The translations under genes and the position numbers were made by a program. DNA of 64,000 nucleotides from Phorcus lineatus (Eukaryota > Mollusca > Gastropoda > Trochida > Trochidae): positions 33,836,839 to 33,900,838 of the forward strand of contig OV121091.1 in the NCBI GenBank assembly GCA_921293015.1. The letters run 5' to 3'. The notes beneath the pieces were generated by a model, which saw nothing but the letters and a program-made list of their open reading frames with translations, was not told the origin of the DNA and searched no databases. This document shows positions 1-13,600 of the stretch, piece after piece; positions within the stretch are counted from its first letter, which is position 1; every line of letters begins with the position of its first letter.

Positions 1-3000
1 ATCTCAGCTCTTGCTTATAGTTCCAAGACTTGCTCAACCTTGTCTATTTAAGAATTAGAAATAGAACTATTCCCTATTGAAATGGAGCCACAGGATGATG
101 AAACTTTCAGAATAAGGGCTCCTGTACATATCAAATCATTGTAAATGTTTGAGGTTAGACCCCTTCATCAGACAATTTGAACTTGAAAGGGGAATTAAAG
201 AAGTGGAGGACTGGGGACATTCCCCCTCGCTTGTCTATATTCATGGCATGAGAGAAGTAGGGCCTCTAACATGAGTGTCCACAGTAGCAACATTAGTGTT
301 GATGTATTGATCAGACCACTCACAATGTATGATATTCTAACTTTTCATTCTTCATTGAGTTCTTTTTGACTTAGTTAAAGGGTAAAGTGAAAAGGTTTCA
401 TTTGCTTAGTGTGAATGACTTTCCCCACGTAACAAGATCAACATCACTCAATTAGGGCACAAAAACTTCAAAATGCTAATCACGCTTTATTTTAATAATA
501 TATATTAACCACTTTAAGGCAATTATTGATATAGTAACTTCATTTGGGTCTACATCTCATACCCAAGGATAAAGTGTATTAATCATCATATTCTATTCAG
601 AATAATGATAATATTGCTTTTGGCTCATTATTATTGCAAATCATTTCAAAATATATATGATTAATGTCTATTACAAACATATCAGGATTCACTGAAATGT
701 TTCAAATTCAACATCCACTGTTTGCCAGCACTGGTTTATTGAAATAAAAGCCTGAAAGGATACAATTGTGCAACATTTCCGCCTCCCATGCATCTGACAG
801 CTGCGTGTAATGTTGTCGTGTTGTGAGGGGATGTTGGGAAGTGTCGCCAAGTTCGGATGCAGGGTCGTGGTGACATAGCAGTGGGATGTGCAGCAGCACT
901 AGCAGACACGAGTCAATCAAGTCGCAGGATTACGGTCCACACCCTCTCTCATTCTGTCTTGCAAACAGGGCGTGAATCTTTAAGTAATGAATTCATTGGT
1001 GATTTTATTTTCAGACAAATGTCTTGATAATAGTGAAATGTTAAATAATTAATCCTCTATATATTTTGTCAAGAATTAATCATGTCAGATTTACCAATTA
1101 CAGTAATTTTCTAATATTCCTGAACCAATCCTTAGATTACTGTTTACTGTATCTTACAATATATTTTGCTTTGACATGGAAAGTCATTAGTGTTGGGAAA
1201 AAGTTTTTTTTTCAGTTTACCATTTTGGGAGAGGTAATATCAACTTTTTTGTGGCGAAAGTTGTTTCTATAACAGTGAAAGAGTAAAGTATTTATTTACA
1301 TAAATTTCATCTTTACGGTTCACCAAGGTTATCATAGTCTAGTTATGTGAGGTTTAAACAATGTCTCTCTCGGTTATCATTTATTCATTACCTTTGTTAT
1401 CTCTTTCACAGGCTATTTGCTATGAATAATAGGAGACTGTCGTCAGTTGATTACCAAATAAAAATAAAAAATAGCCATGAAATCCTCCATGTATTAATTG
1501 TTATATATACTTATTGATATACTATGATCACATATTTTGGTAATTTATCTCCAAAGATGGGAATTCATCTCTCATGAATAAAATGTTGTAGTTTTATTGA
1601 CCATGCAATAGAATATAAAGATCCAATTTTCTTTACTGTCTCAAGTTCAGACTAAGAATTTCAATTTTCTATTTTTTAAAGAATTAAAACAATAAAGTGA
1701 ACCCTTATCGGACATACTTGAACTTGATAAAAGAAAAATTGTCTTTAAAAAAAGGAAACGAATATTGATATAAAAACATTTTAATGCTCGACTTGGTGGC
1801 CCAATATGTGTATTGTTTGATATATTTAGAGAGAACAGGTTGCTGTGTATTAGCAGGTGATTACAGCTTATGTACTTATTCTTCCTCCTTGGCTGGCCGA
1901 GTGTTAAGACTGGGAATGTAGGTGTATTGTCACTTGCTAGGACAGGTTGCCACTCACTCTATGCCTGGCAGACCTTCTTGAACCAGTTTCAGTGCGAATG
2001 TGATAGGATTTTACTTTCTTAACTTGGCAGAGGCATTTGAAACTGGACTGGGTTGAAAGTAAGTGATATGGTTTCTTGGTTTCTTTTCTATCTTTCTTTG
2101 GACAAAAGGTAGCCGGCTGATGATTTTTAGTCCTTGTTTGCCTTCATGAAATGTTAAAATCTTGTTTTATGTTAATCTTTATGGTTATTGCTCAACTACA
2201 ACCTATTTACACTTTCATAAATTCTGCTTTCTTACGAAACAAAGATGTCAGTGACTGAATAAGTTTTAGTTATTTTCCTCTGGATGGTTTTTAGTTATAT
2301 TATTGTAGTTATTGAATAAACAAATAATTAACTGAGCTTGTCTTAAATGAGACAGAAAGAAGTAGGTTGAATGGGTACAGTACTTTTTGTGTTTATAAAT
2401 TTTTTGTACATCCAGTTATCCAAGTCAAGTACAGACGGAAATTCATTGATGGTTGATTGGCATTGATGACAACTAGTTGTTTGGGATGGTGTGGAAAATG
2501 TGGTCAGCATTCTCATCTATATCTCTGCTAATTGGTCAGGAATATCTAAAAAAAAAATAAGCTGATAACTAAGTTAACAATGTCTTCAGGAGAGATACAC
2601 CTTGACAGAATTGGGTCGTGTGGACAGTGTGGTTATTTATTACATACCACAGGGATAAAGCATAGCTGGTTTTGTTAGTGTTTACATAAATACTCATGCA
2701 TAATATGACTACCCATCACAATACAATAGCTCTGGCGTCTTTTTTTTTATCAACATTGTTTCACTGTGTATGTACACCTTCCCTGTGTTCACCTTCTGCC
2801 TTTATTTTCACTTTGATAACACCCTAAACAGACATTTTCTCTGAAAGCAAGTCTAAGATTTTTTTAACATATGAAAGGACTCTAAAAATCTGGTTGCTGG
2901 ATAAATATCTTATGAGACACTGATTTATAGATGAAAAAATGATTAGAATGAAACTCATTGCTTATTTGGAGAATAACAGTAAATATAAATTGATTATTGC

Positions 3001-6000
3001 CTAAGCATTTTATGATGTCAGATCTTCAGGAAACATCATTGAATAAATACAGGGAATAACATTAAAGTCCTGATGGTGGAAGATCTCAGAATTTCACTGC
3101 TGCAGCAGTTGAAGGGTTAATTCACTTGTCTATTGAACAATTCTGCTAGCTAACTCATGTTTCCTTCTGCACAGTGAGAGTTATGGTTCACATCATTCTG
3201 AAGTTCAGATGCTCATCTATTTTAAGTTGGTCTGAGATGGAGGGCTGAAATATGACATGGTTGAATGTTCAAAATGTGACATTTTCATATTTCCTTGCAT
3301 TCCTTGGACTATGCTCTCTGGAGTCTCCTGGTCTATGATTGGCTCACATGTATGCTTGTTTTTCTGTGTATCAGATGTCAGCAATGCAACACAACAATAC
3401 AAAAAGTTCTGATCTATTTCCCAGACAGTTGGGTCTCACTGTAACCAATAAGAGAAATCTAGGATGCTTACTTGCAGATATGATGTTCTGTTCAGCTTCA
3501 AATATATTTGAAATGTATTTGCAGATATGATAGGTAATTATCTTGTAATAGTATTCATACCTTTGTTGACTTGTTCTTATATACAGTATGATTCCTATGA
3601 AGTTTACAGATAATGAAATTGAGTTGTGGGTTGTTATTGGGTATTGATTGAGATATCAGATTAGTGTTTCTGTTCATCAGATTGATATCCAATGGGAAAA
3701 ATTTAAAATCCGTTGTTGACTTCACTTTTGCCATTTTTTTAATATTCTCTTGCTATATTTGATGCTATTCTTAACTTTGTTCGAGCCAGATGTCTATCTT
3801 TCAGCCAGATAGCAAAATTCTCTCAACACTTTACCATCACTAATAAACACATCAAGTCACTCCCAAGAATAGCAAACCCAAGATCAGTTTCTTTACTTGC
3901 TATACCCAGCTTGTAAATGTTTCCTCACAAAATGAGCTTGGTGTACAGATATTCTCCCCAGCTGTTTGCCCTGTTACTTACCTTCTATCTATTTATAGGT
4001 CTATACATGCCAGGTGAGACCAGGTATATGTTCCCTCGTTAACAACATGCATGCACACGCTTTCTCTCAAAGCATTGGATGGCACTTGGTTCAAAATTCA
4101 GTCTTGTTGTCATAACAGACTGACATTGTTTTGGGCAGCCTTTTGTATTATCATGTTATTTTTCATTGTCAGTTTTATCTAGGCACTTCTTATTACTTTC
4201 AATTACTCCTGCTTTCATTTTTTTTTATCAATTGACTCTCTGTAGTTTTAGCAGTTTTGTAAGTTTGGTTTTTAAGTTTAATATAAATCCAAATAGGCAT
4301 ATATTTACAGTCTTTTTCTTTACAGCTAATCATTCTCTTTAAGAAAGCTCACATAAAATCTTTACACCTTGAAAAATACTATTGCAACCTCTGGGTCTAA
4401 ACATCTGACAAGTGTTAGTTCATCACCTTTGTATATGCAAGGATTTTGTGTCACCTTCAAGTTCTGCTAATTACATGAAATAACAGTCAACTCAGGGACA
4501 TCGGAGTCGCACCAGAAGCCTATCTGATCAGTGCCAATTAACAGCTTGGGGAGGTAGCTGTATAACAAACAGAATTAAACCAACTAGTCCAAAGGTATCA
4601 ATCACTAACTTTGTAGGTGCAAATATAGACAGCTCGTACTGAGTTCACTCCACTTTTGTCAGAAATATTTATTTTTGCAAAATGTAAGTACAAACTAACT
4701 GTGGAATAATTATTTGTGCAAGGCAGGTTTATGTCTCGTATCCAAAGTGAACTTGAGTGGGGGACAAAGAGACCAATTGGTCCCAGCACAAATCAAAGCA
4801 ATGCTCAGCAGACCTCCAAAATAATGCTCTAGCTAAATAGGCATTGTGTCAGCAGATTGGCCATTGCCACCTAGCTGAAAGGCTTTGTTGAAGGATTTCT
4901 CAACAATGGGTGATAAATTAGTGGCTGATTATTACTGCAACACAAACAGAAGGCTAGCTAGCTTGTGAGGTAATGGATGTGGTTGTTTAGGCCTGTCTCT
5001 ATCAGCCATATAGGAGGAGTGTTGGAGGTGACTGCTTCATTCAGAAGTCCACTGTTATCTGAACATGGTGTTTGCTGGTGAAGGTAAATGTCATGGAAGG
5101 ACCTGATACTCATGTTATGTTACCTGTCGATTCGGTCTTATATCCTGTTATGAGGATTTGTTTAAAAAGTAGTTTTGCCCCAATCATGGCAGATTAAGTG
5201 TATGCTAAAAAGGAAAATTCCAAAACTATCTTTCTATAGATGTACTATAAGTTCTCATCCATAATTTCTCCTTTGTTTAAGAAATATACATGTATTTGAA
5301 AGAATATTTTTTTGGACCATGAACAATATTATCTAAACTATCTAAACCAGCTAAACCGTAAAACACATGGGCGTTATATTTAAGACATATTTTAGGTATA
5401 GTGCTATTCATTCCCTGTGTATACATGGTGAATGTGTGACCTGTTTCTAACATTCTACACTAGCCTCCTATTGTTCCCCCATTTCTTACAACACATACTC
5501 TCACCTGCCTCCTGGTCTCTATGACTATATCAGGAACAGTAAACTTCCTTGATATGTGCTGCAAAAATTAAGATTTATTTTTTCAACTTTGCTTAAATCG
5601 TCTCATTTTTTAAGACTAGAATTTCATTTTCTGTTATCTCTATTTTGATTCCAAGCTACCAGCAGAAAGGTACAAGGAATGAAGGCAGTATGTATTTTAG
5701 ACTGGTATGTCCCAATAGACCTGTATACACATGTTTCTTGTGGTAGTTCTTACGAGGCTACCAGGTACCAGTACTTTCTGCATATGTAACCCTGAGTAAC
5801 CGAATCCACAATGCTGCTTTAACAGCAATGCAAGAAATATCACTAGAGCTGCAGCATTTATGGGTTATCTGAGGATGTATTCTTATGTCTTCAAGATGAA
5901 ATGTTATCATGTGTTTGTGATTTTTTTCATTTTTTCACATGACATGTCCATAATGAATTCAAGGTGTGATCATGTTGAACTTTAGATACTTTTGTGATAT

Positions 6001-7656
6001 GTTCAAGATGTGTTCAGCATGTGTTCTTGTCACAAACCAAGATGAAGTCATAATGTCATGGCAAAATCATCTACTATTTTGGGTCTCCTTACACAAATCA
6101 ACCTTTACCAAAGCTAAATCGTAACTCCAGTCCTTTGATACTTAACTAAGGTAACCTTAGTTACATTCAAAATTATGAAATCTTGGCACTTTTCCTTGAT
6201 AATGGGGTTGCAATTTGTAATAATCATGAGATGTCACACTTTGAAAAAAGTTACTGAATCTGTAAAAATTAAGAGACCTCAGAAAAAAGACATGAAAAGA
6301 TGAAGACAAAAAAACATTCAGGAACCTCTCACAGTCTAGTCCCAATTCTCTCTCCCCACATAGATCTTCGGTGATAAAGTGTGTTTGTGGCCATGGGCCA
6401 GGAAGTTGTGAGAACTGTCACACTAAAACCATGTAACTTGGCCCAGAAATATGTCCGCCTCTTCACATCCTTCTGCTCAAGTTGCCTGGTGAGCTTGTAG
6501 GATGGGCGATTATGTCCTGATGATTTCAAGTTGTCAGATGTAGATCTCTCAGGACATGGTGGGGACAAGTTTGCATGTATATATGTTCATAATTGTTTCT
6601 TATGGTCCTCTTGGATTAAGTTGATGATAAGTTTGTATGGAAAAATTATGTTCTTTGTTCCTTATTAGTGATTGTTATCCCCTTACTAGTATGTAGTTCC
6701 TTCCTGGTAGGGCCAAGTTTTAAAATGTATGCTGATTTGATTATGTTATAGTAATTTAAACTTTTGATATTTCTTTGGAACTTGAATAAGATTTACTTAG
6801 TTTGTATATACTTTGTTTGATGATTTTTTTATGATCATGATTTTTTTCTTGTTTTGTTGGTGTAAAGGCTAACCTCAAGCTTGAGATAAGCAGGGGTTTT
6901 AGAAAAGAAGGGTCTATAGTTCAAAGTTGAAACTGAATCATTTGAATATATTTCAATATGTGTGATTCCTTTCTTTTTACACCATTTATTTCTGTTTTAA
7001 AATCTTTTGATGGAATGCCGTGGTAAATACTTTTCCAACACTTTGAGGAAGACCTTGAAGGAGGCCATTGCTGTATTGGAAATCTATCGATATCTCCGTT
7101 GATTTGTCAACAATGACAGCTAGGGTCATATGTAGGAGGCATAAACTTTGCACCAGTGTTGTAGAAACATTCAGGCTGACAACAGCTTGTACCAGATTGA
7201 CGTGGAAAGTATCTTCATTGTCATGTGGTTGGCTGTTCAGTAACATCCAGTCAGTGTCTGTACTGGGAGGGATCGAGCAACATCCAGGTTCAGGATCAAC
7301 TCAACAGGGTAGTCTATTGGGTATCAGTACGGGCAATCTTTGTATAGACAGAAGATTTTTTGGAAGGTAGCATGCATCTCAAGATTGTATAGATGTGTCC
7401 CAAGTCAGAATTGGTTTTGAAGATTTTTTATTTAAAATGTAGAAATCAATTTGAGAGATATTAGTCATACTGAGTTTTTCTATTCTGATTTTACTTCATA
7501 AACAGAATATCTAGCTATTGGTTGAGTTTTTTTTGATTCATGGCTTTCTAATAAAACATGTCATTTTGTTTCAGAAAGTTATACAGTTATACATCATTGA
7601 CATTTTATCAGAAATTTTTTTCTCTATGTACTAATGTAAGTATTTGTATCTTGCAG
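1..7656. other. No recognisable coding exon; upstream/intronic sequence of the DLGAP gene
   Basis: I see no exon with family similarity here. Open frames are short, AT-rich and without recognisable motifs, including a 100-codon frame at 7068-7370. The stretch is probably intron or 5' flank of the DLGAP gene, because the first recognised exon at 7657 begins within a codon and so needs at least one upstream exon. No clear mobile element or tandem array was recognised; several T-rich runs occur. Confidence 0.5.
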
Positions 7657-10600
7657 CAAGTGAACCGTCTCTCCTGAGCCAGTCAACGAGCTCCAAGCAG
7701 GCCGTCCTCAGCCAGGAATCCTCCGAGGGACCTGTCCTCAGTGAAGGCAGCACCACCAGCAGAAAGGACAAGGGGTCCTTGAACAACGTCCTCACAGAGA
7801 GTGATAAGGAGAATGCCATACCGGACATCAAGTCCCCATCACTTACCAACAACTCCTGGGACCTCTCCCCACAAGACCCTAACAGGAAACCTTCGTATTT
7901 GAAAATAAGTTGTGCAGTTAGTGGCTATGGCCGATACAGTCAGTATTCATCATACAAGAACATAGAGAAGAGATCCCCATTTTCTAGCACTTCTTCCCTC
8001 CGCTCCCTCCCAAGTTCCCCCGATATGCCGTCCGTTCAGAGTCCCGGTGAGGACCGGACTCGAGATGAGTGCTTGCGGACCGCACTTGGACAGTCACTTC
8101 AGAGCCCTCTAGTGGCCAATGGACAAACTAGCAGGAATGGATCTATACTAAATGGACATGGTCAGGTGTACCCTACAGGAGATAGTTCGAAGGTGGGTTA
8201 TACAAGGTGCTTCAGTGATTCAATTTTCAGGATAATGTGTGCCAGCTTTTGGATTACTTACTCTCATTGGTTTGTATGTACAGGCAGAATGGGTGATACC
8301 ATGATAGCTCATGTCGTTTCATGTGCTAACTTTACTTTGAAGAAGAGATACATTTCATAACCATATAGCTCATCATTGAAACATGTGAACATTGTATTTA
8401 ATGTTTTACCCTATTATATACAGTGCACTTACACAACAAGTTTACTAAATATGTTCTGAGACATGTGGTACTGACTTACAGTAGGGTCAGGTGCTGTCAA
8501 TTTGTTTTCAGCCACAGTTGTGATGACATTAGGTTCAAAATCTTTTAAAAGAATAGCAATATCTATTTGAGACAAATTTGCATCTTTCCAGTAAATTTTG
8601 GTTGCAGGATTTTGAGACCAAAATGTCCTAATCATTCACATATGAGAAAATAAAATAACACAAGTAAGGAAAATATTAGTTTTATTACATGATTTCTCGA
8701 AAATGTAATCACACTGATCATCCATCTCCCTGGAACAAACAACTTTTATTCAAATAATAAAGCATAACTATAGTATAAGAAGCATATTTAAATAAGTGTA
8801 ATTATGTTATCACTTTTCTTAGCCACTAATGTCACAATAGTACAAGATCTAGCCTTTCAACATCATAAAACATTTGAATGTAATTTTTACCGAAGTGTGT
8901 CTTACCTTCTCACCATATAGCAAACTAATATTTATATTATTCATATTTTTTTAATATATTCACTAGGTAATACAGAAATTAATGCTGTCAATTGAGTTCT
9001 ATTCATATATAGCAAAATAAGTGAAATTATACTTATAGCTGTCCTTTAATTATAAATTTTATTTTATTATTATTTAAATCAAAATTGTTTAAATATAGTT
9101 TGACATAAGTTGTCATGAAATAATCTCTGTGTAAACCATCCCATCGCAGCAGTTTCAGACTACATGTATTCTGAACGGATACAGGATCTGTATTTTGCCG
9201 ACTCATCAATATATGTCATTGTAACATCAGGAGTGTATTGACTCTTGCTTGTTATGTAGCAATGTATGTAGTAAGTAAACAGAACAGGCTCTGTATGTAT
9301 ATTGTGTATGGATGTAGCCGTTCACAATTTGTGTTCTTTGTTAAAGCACGTTAGAGAGATATCTTTATCTAATTGATATTTAGATATTATGCACAACTTG
9401 GGGTAGATTATTCTTGTCAAAGAATGGATAATGACCAACATCTTGAGGTTAATACCAAGTCATGTCAGTGCTCATGATGACGAACAAGCTGACCAAATCA
9501 GAGATATATGTAGTAAAAACATCAATGCCATAGAAGTGATTTTTGTGAAACAAAAGTTTGTTAGTTTGTTCACAGAAGAAAATCTGTAAGGTTCCACCAT
9601 TATACATAACAACAATTGGGTTACAAACCCTCCTCCTGTGATATACTTTCTTGTTATAATTCTTACTGTAATACCTTCTTACTTTTAGGGAAAATCATTC
9701 AATATCACCTCAGTCCTGGTTTCTATCATATGTCATAAGAAGCATATGTTTTATCTCCAGAGAATATATGGTTGATTAAATACTGATGAGCTCAGGTGGA
9801 TAGATAGTAAAGATTACACAGTTTCCCATAAATAGCTTCATTTAGAACTCTGTATCATGCCTTGAATGATAAGTAATAGTTTTTAACAGGTATTTCGAGT
9901 ACAATAAAACTATTGATGGCGTGAATAACACAAATTCTTCAATGTAGAAGTATGGAAATAATCAATTGAGTGGAAAAACTGCATACATTTGAAGTGTGGG
10001 CATATACTTGTATACTAGTGGAATGAAACAAGTCAAGATATATTTCTTATGCACAGTGATATACACATGTTTTGGTGGTCGCCCAAACAAATATGTTTCT
10101 AGTTCCTGAGTAATGTATTTTCAAGAAGCTCTTTTATTTACCTTATAGCTGAAATTTACCATTTTGACTTTTTTTCACTGTTATGATAACACTTTGCTTA
10201 GGTAAGTTTTAAAGGTTTAATCATTCAACATAATAAGTATCAGTGGTAGTTCTTTGTACAGACAATTGACCTGTTCAACTTGAGCCCTTCAATCAGAAAG
10301 TTATACATTATATTATTGTTGGACAGTAAACATCAATGCTGGAAATTAGTAACGAGATCTTGTCCATGTTTATATTGGCCTTGGTAGCGTAGGAGTTTCT
10401 GTTACGAGAGCTAGCAGACACACAGACAGACGACCTGCTCTGAATGACTCAGTTATTGATCCCGAAGCAACATCATGTACCAGCTTTAGAACAGTGCATC
10501 ATCGACATCAATATTATAGAACTGGAAGGTAGGCTGTGGGATGGGACTGACTAACATTGGCCTTTCTGTATCTGTATTCCTGGACTGACGTTTGTTTCTT

Positions 10601-13600
10601 ATATCCATATTCCTGGAGGGAGGGCAATAGGGAAGATGTGGTTCACTCACTTCTGCTTGTTCTGCCGACCGCCAGTTCGTTCAACCGCTAGAATACGGGT
10701 GAGTGGGTTAGAAAATGGCCTAACAGAAGGATTGAATGTGATGAGGTAATATTGGGAAAACGTGGCCGGCTGGTCTGTTAACTACTAGACTGTTTCTCTG
10801 TTAGGATACTTAGAGTTGGTAAGAGGATGGTCTTTTCAAAATAATTAGAAAATATTGTAGGGGATAACCTATAGTACATGCCATCTTGTTCAGTAGGCCA
10901 CCAGTTTGACTTTCAGTTCTTCCGCTAGAATACCGTCGAGTGTATTTAATCTGAAGCATAACATTGAGTGTGTGTGGTGAGATGATGTCAGCTTCAAATG
11001 CCTATTTGTTCAGTGTTCAGTTTCTCTTTTCTTGATTGGATTCAGATAAGTTGATTAACACCTTCATTATACCCCCGCCTTACAGCGTAAGCGGGGGTAT
11101 ATAGCGTTCATTCTGTCCGTCCGTCTGTCCGTCTGTCCGTCTGTCTGTCTGTCCGTCTGTCCGTCTGTCTGTCTGTCCGTCTGTCCGTCCGTCACAAATC
11201 TTTGTCCGGAGCATATCTCCTAAACTATACATGCTACCTTCACCAAACTTCATACACTTATCAACCATGATCCCTAGATGTGCCTTTTGAGGGTTAGACC
11301 AACAAATGATTTTTATTTTTTGCGGTTTCCATGGAAACATGACTAAAACAGTGACTCTATGACCAAGTTCTTTGTCCGGAGCATATCTCCTAAACTATAC
11401 ATGCTAGCTTCACCAAACTTCATACACTTATCAACCATGATCCCTAGATGTGCCTTTTGAGGGTTAGACCAACAAATGATTTTTATTTTTTGCGGTTTCC
11501 ATGGAAACATGACTAAAACAGTGACTCTATGACCAAGTCCTTTGTCCGGAGCATATCTCCTAAACTATACATGCTAGCTTCATCAAAATTTATACACTTA
11601 TCAACCATGATCCCTAGATGTGCCTTTTGAGGGTTAGACCAACAAATGATTTTTATTTTTTGCGGTTTCCATGGAAACATGACTAAAACAGTGACTCTAT
11701 GACCAAGTTCTTTGTCCGGAGCATATCTCCTAAACTATACATGCTAGCTTCACCAAACTTCATACACTTATCAACCATGATCCCTAGATGTGCCTTTTGA
11801 GGGTTAGACCAACAAATGATTTTTATTTTTTGCGGTTTCCATGGAAACATGACTAAAACAGTGACTCTATGACCAAGTTCTTTGTCCGGAGCATATCTCC
11901 TAAACTATACATGCTAGCTTCACCAAACTTCATACACTTATCAACCATGATCCCTAGATGTGCCTTTTGAGGGTTAGACCAACAAATGATTTTTATTTTT
12001 TGCGGTTTCCATGGAAACATGACTAAAACAGTGACTCTATGACCAAGTCCTTTGTCCGGAGCATATCTCCTAAACTATACATGCTAGCTTCATCAAAATT
12101 TATACACTTATCAACCATGATCCCTAGATGTGCAGCTGCATGCCTTTTGAGGGTTAGACTAACAAATGATTTTTATTTTTTGCGGTTTCCATGGAAACAT
12201 GACTTAAACAGTGACAAAGTCCTTTGTACAGAGTATATCTTCATAACTATACATGCTATCTTTACCAAACTTCATACACTTATCAACCATGATCCATTGA
12301 TGTGCCTTTTGAGGGTTAGACCAACAAATGATTTTTAATTTTTTTTGCGGTTTCCATGGAAACATGACTAAAACAGTGAATTTATGACTAAGTCCTTTGT
12401 CCGGAGTATATCTTCTAAACCGTACATGCTATCATCACCAAACTTCATACACTTATCCATATTGGTGCATCTCTTGAGGGAAGACTAAAAAATTATTTTT
12501 ATTTTTTGCGTTTTACATGGAAACGTTACTAAAACAATGACTATCTGACAAAGTGCTTTTGTCTGAGCATATCTCCTAAACTATACATGCTAGCTTCAAC
12601 AAACTTAATACACTTATCAACCATGATCCCTAAGTGAGCTTTTTGAGGGTAAGACCAACAAAGAAAGCCAGACTATAGTTTGAAGCGGGGGTATGTGAGC
12701 TGTGCTCACTTCTTTACTTGTTTCTTGCATCACCTGTTTTGGGATTAGAGTTCAGTTGATGTAAATTTTGTGGACTGTCTGTTGATTAGCTCCATGCTGA
12801 AGTGGTTTAAGCAGCAAGGTGAACATGCCTCATTTAGTTGTAATGGAGAGGGGAGGAATAAGTGTTGCTAAGCTTATCATGATTCTATTTTACTTGAATG
12901 TTTAATTTCATATGTGTTCATACAACTGATAAGAATCTACCTTCATGTGGCAAAATATTATCCTTGATTTGAATCTTACTTTTAAAAACAGAACTTTGTT
13001 TATATTCTATGATTTATGTGTATTTATATTATTATTTTTGTAGATATTTCTTATTTTATGATGCTTTTTATCAATAGATTACAGGTATATCTAAATCTCT
13101 CGCATTTCATGTTATATTTTTTCCACCACATTTGTCACATGTCATGTCTATGCCCTTAAAAGTTCCTTGTTTATAATAATAGTGTGGATAAAAGTATTTA
13201 GTGATTTGAGTAGTAAAAGTGATGTGATTCAGTTACCATGAATAACTTTGATTAGTGATATTTATTATTTAATCTCTAAAATTATTTAGGTTAGAAACAT
13301 TTGAGGGTATGTAATAAAATCATGTATGTAGATGGAGGTTGGTAGTTTTAAATGGTTTTGCCTCTATCACAAAATGAAAAAGTAAAAATTGTAATTTCAG
13401 AAGGTAACTATTGGTAAAGATGTTTGTGCTAAACATTATTTTAAATATTCCATTGACAGCTATGTACTTAAGTGAAGCAAAAACTCAATCATGAATCAAC
13501 AAACAATATTGTCAGTTCAGTGAAGAAGTAAGTTACAAATGGGGAAATCACAATCTACAGGTAATGGGGGTTTTTGTAGGAAGTCAGTGTTTTCATCTTA

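Larger units (their letters stand above)
11070..12720 (+). mobile_element. HINE/pearl-like non-autonomous element carrying a 170-bp satellite, copy 1
   Basis: The 5' end is a hairpin, tacccccgc-cttac / gtaag-cgggggta, at 11070-11099. It is followed by a GTCY microsatellite (11114-11193), an array of nine 170-bp-type units, and a 3' end in which gcgggggtat recurs before a short palindrome gtgagc-tgt-gctcac (12695-12709) and ttctttacttg. The second copy at 49129-50225 has identical ends, which fixes the borders. Terminal repeats plus GTCY microsatellite plus tandem core plus a 3' stem-loop is the layout of Helentron-associated interspersed elements and of the bivalve pearl elements. No transposase is encoded, so it would need an autonomous helper. 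Family assignment is by architecture, not by alignment. It sits in an intron of the DLGAP gene. Confidence 0.8.

Noticed and set aside
7068-7370. 100-codon open frame upstream of the first DLGAP exon
   Set aside because: No family similarity, no acceptor/donor pair in a matching phase, and an overlapping antisense frame of similar length; looks like chance.
10418-10528. Exon-like open segment (RRPALNDSVIDPEATS) with acceptor and donor in the DLGAP intron
   Set aside because: Length is a multiple of three, but its open frame is out of phase with the phase-0 exons on both sides; in the required frame it hits a stop.
12039-12338. 99-codon frame in the 170-bp array
   Set aside because: Read-through of the satellite repeat; it repeats itself every unit and is not shared as a protein.
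11201-12660. Possible CRISPR-like array
   Set aside because: Units are 170 bp head-to-tail with no unique spacers, within a eukaryotic mobile element.
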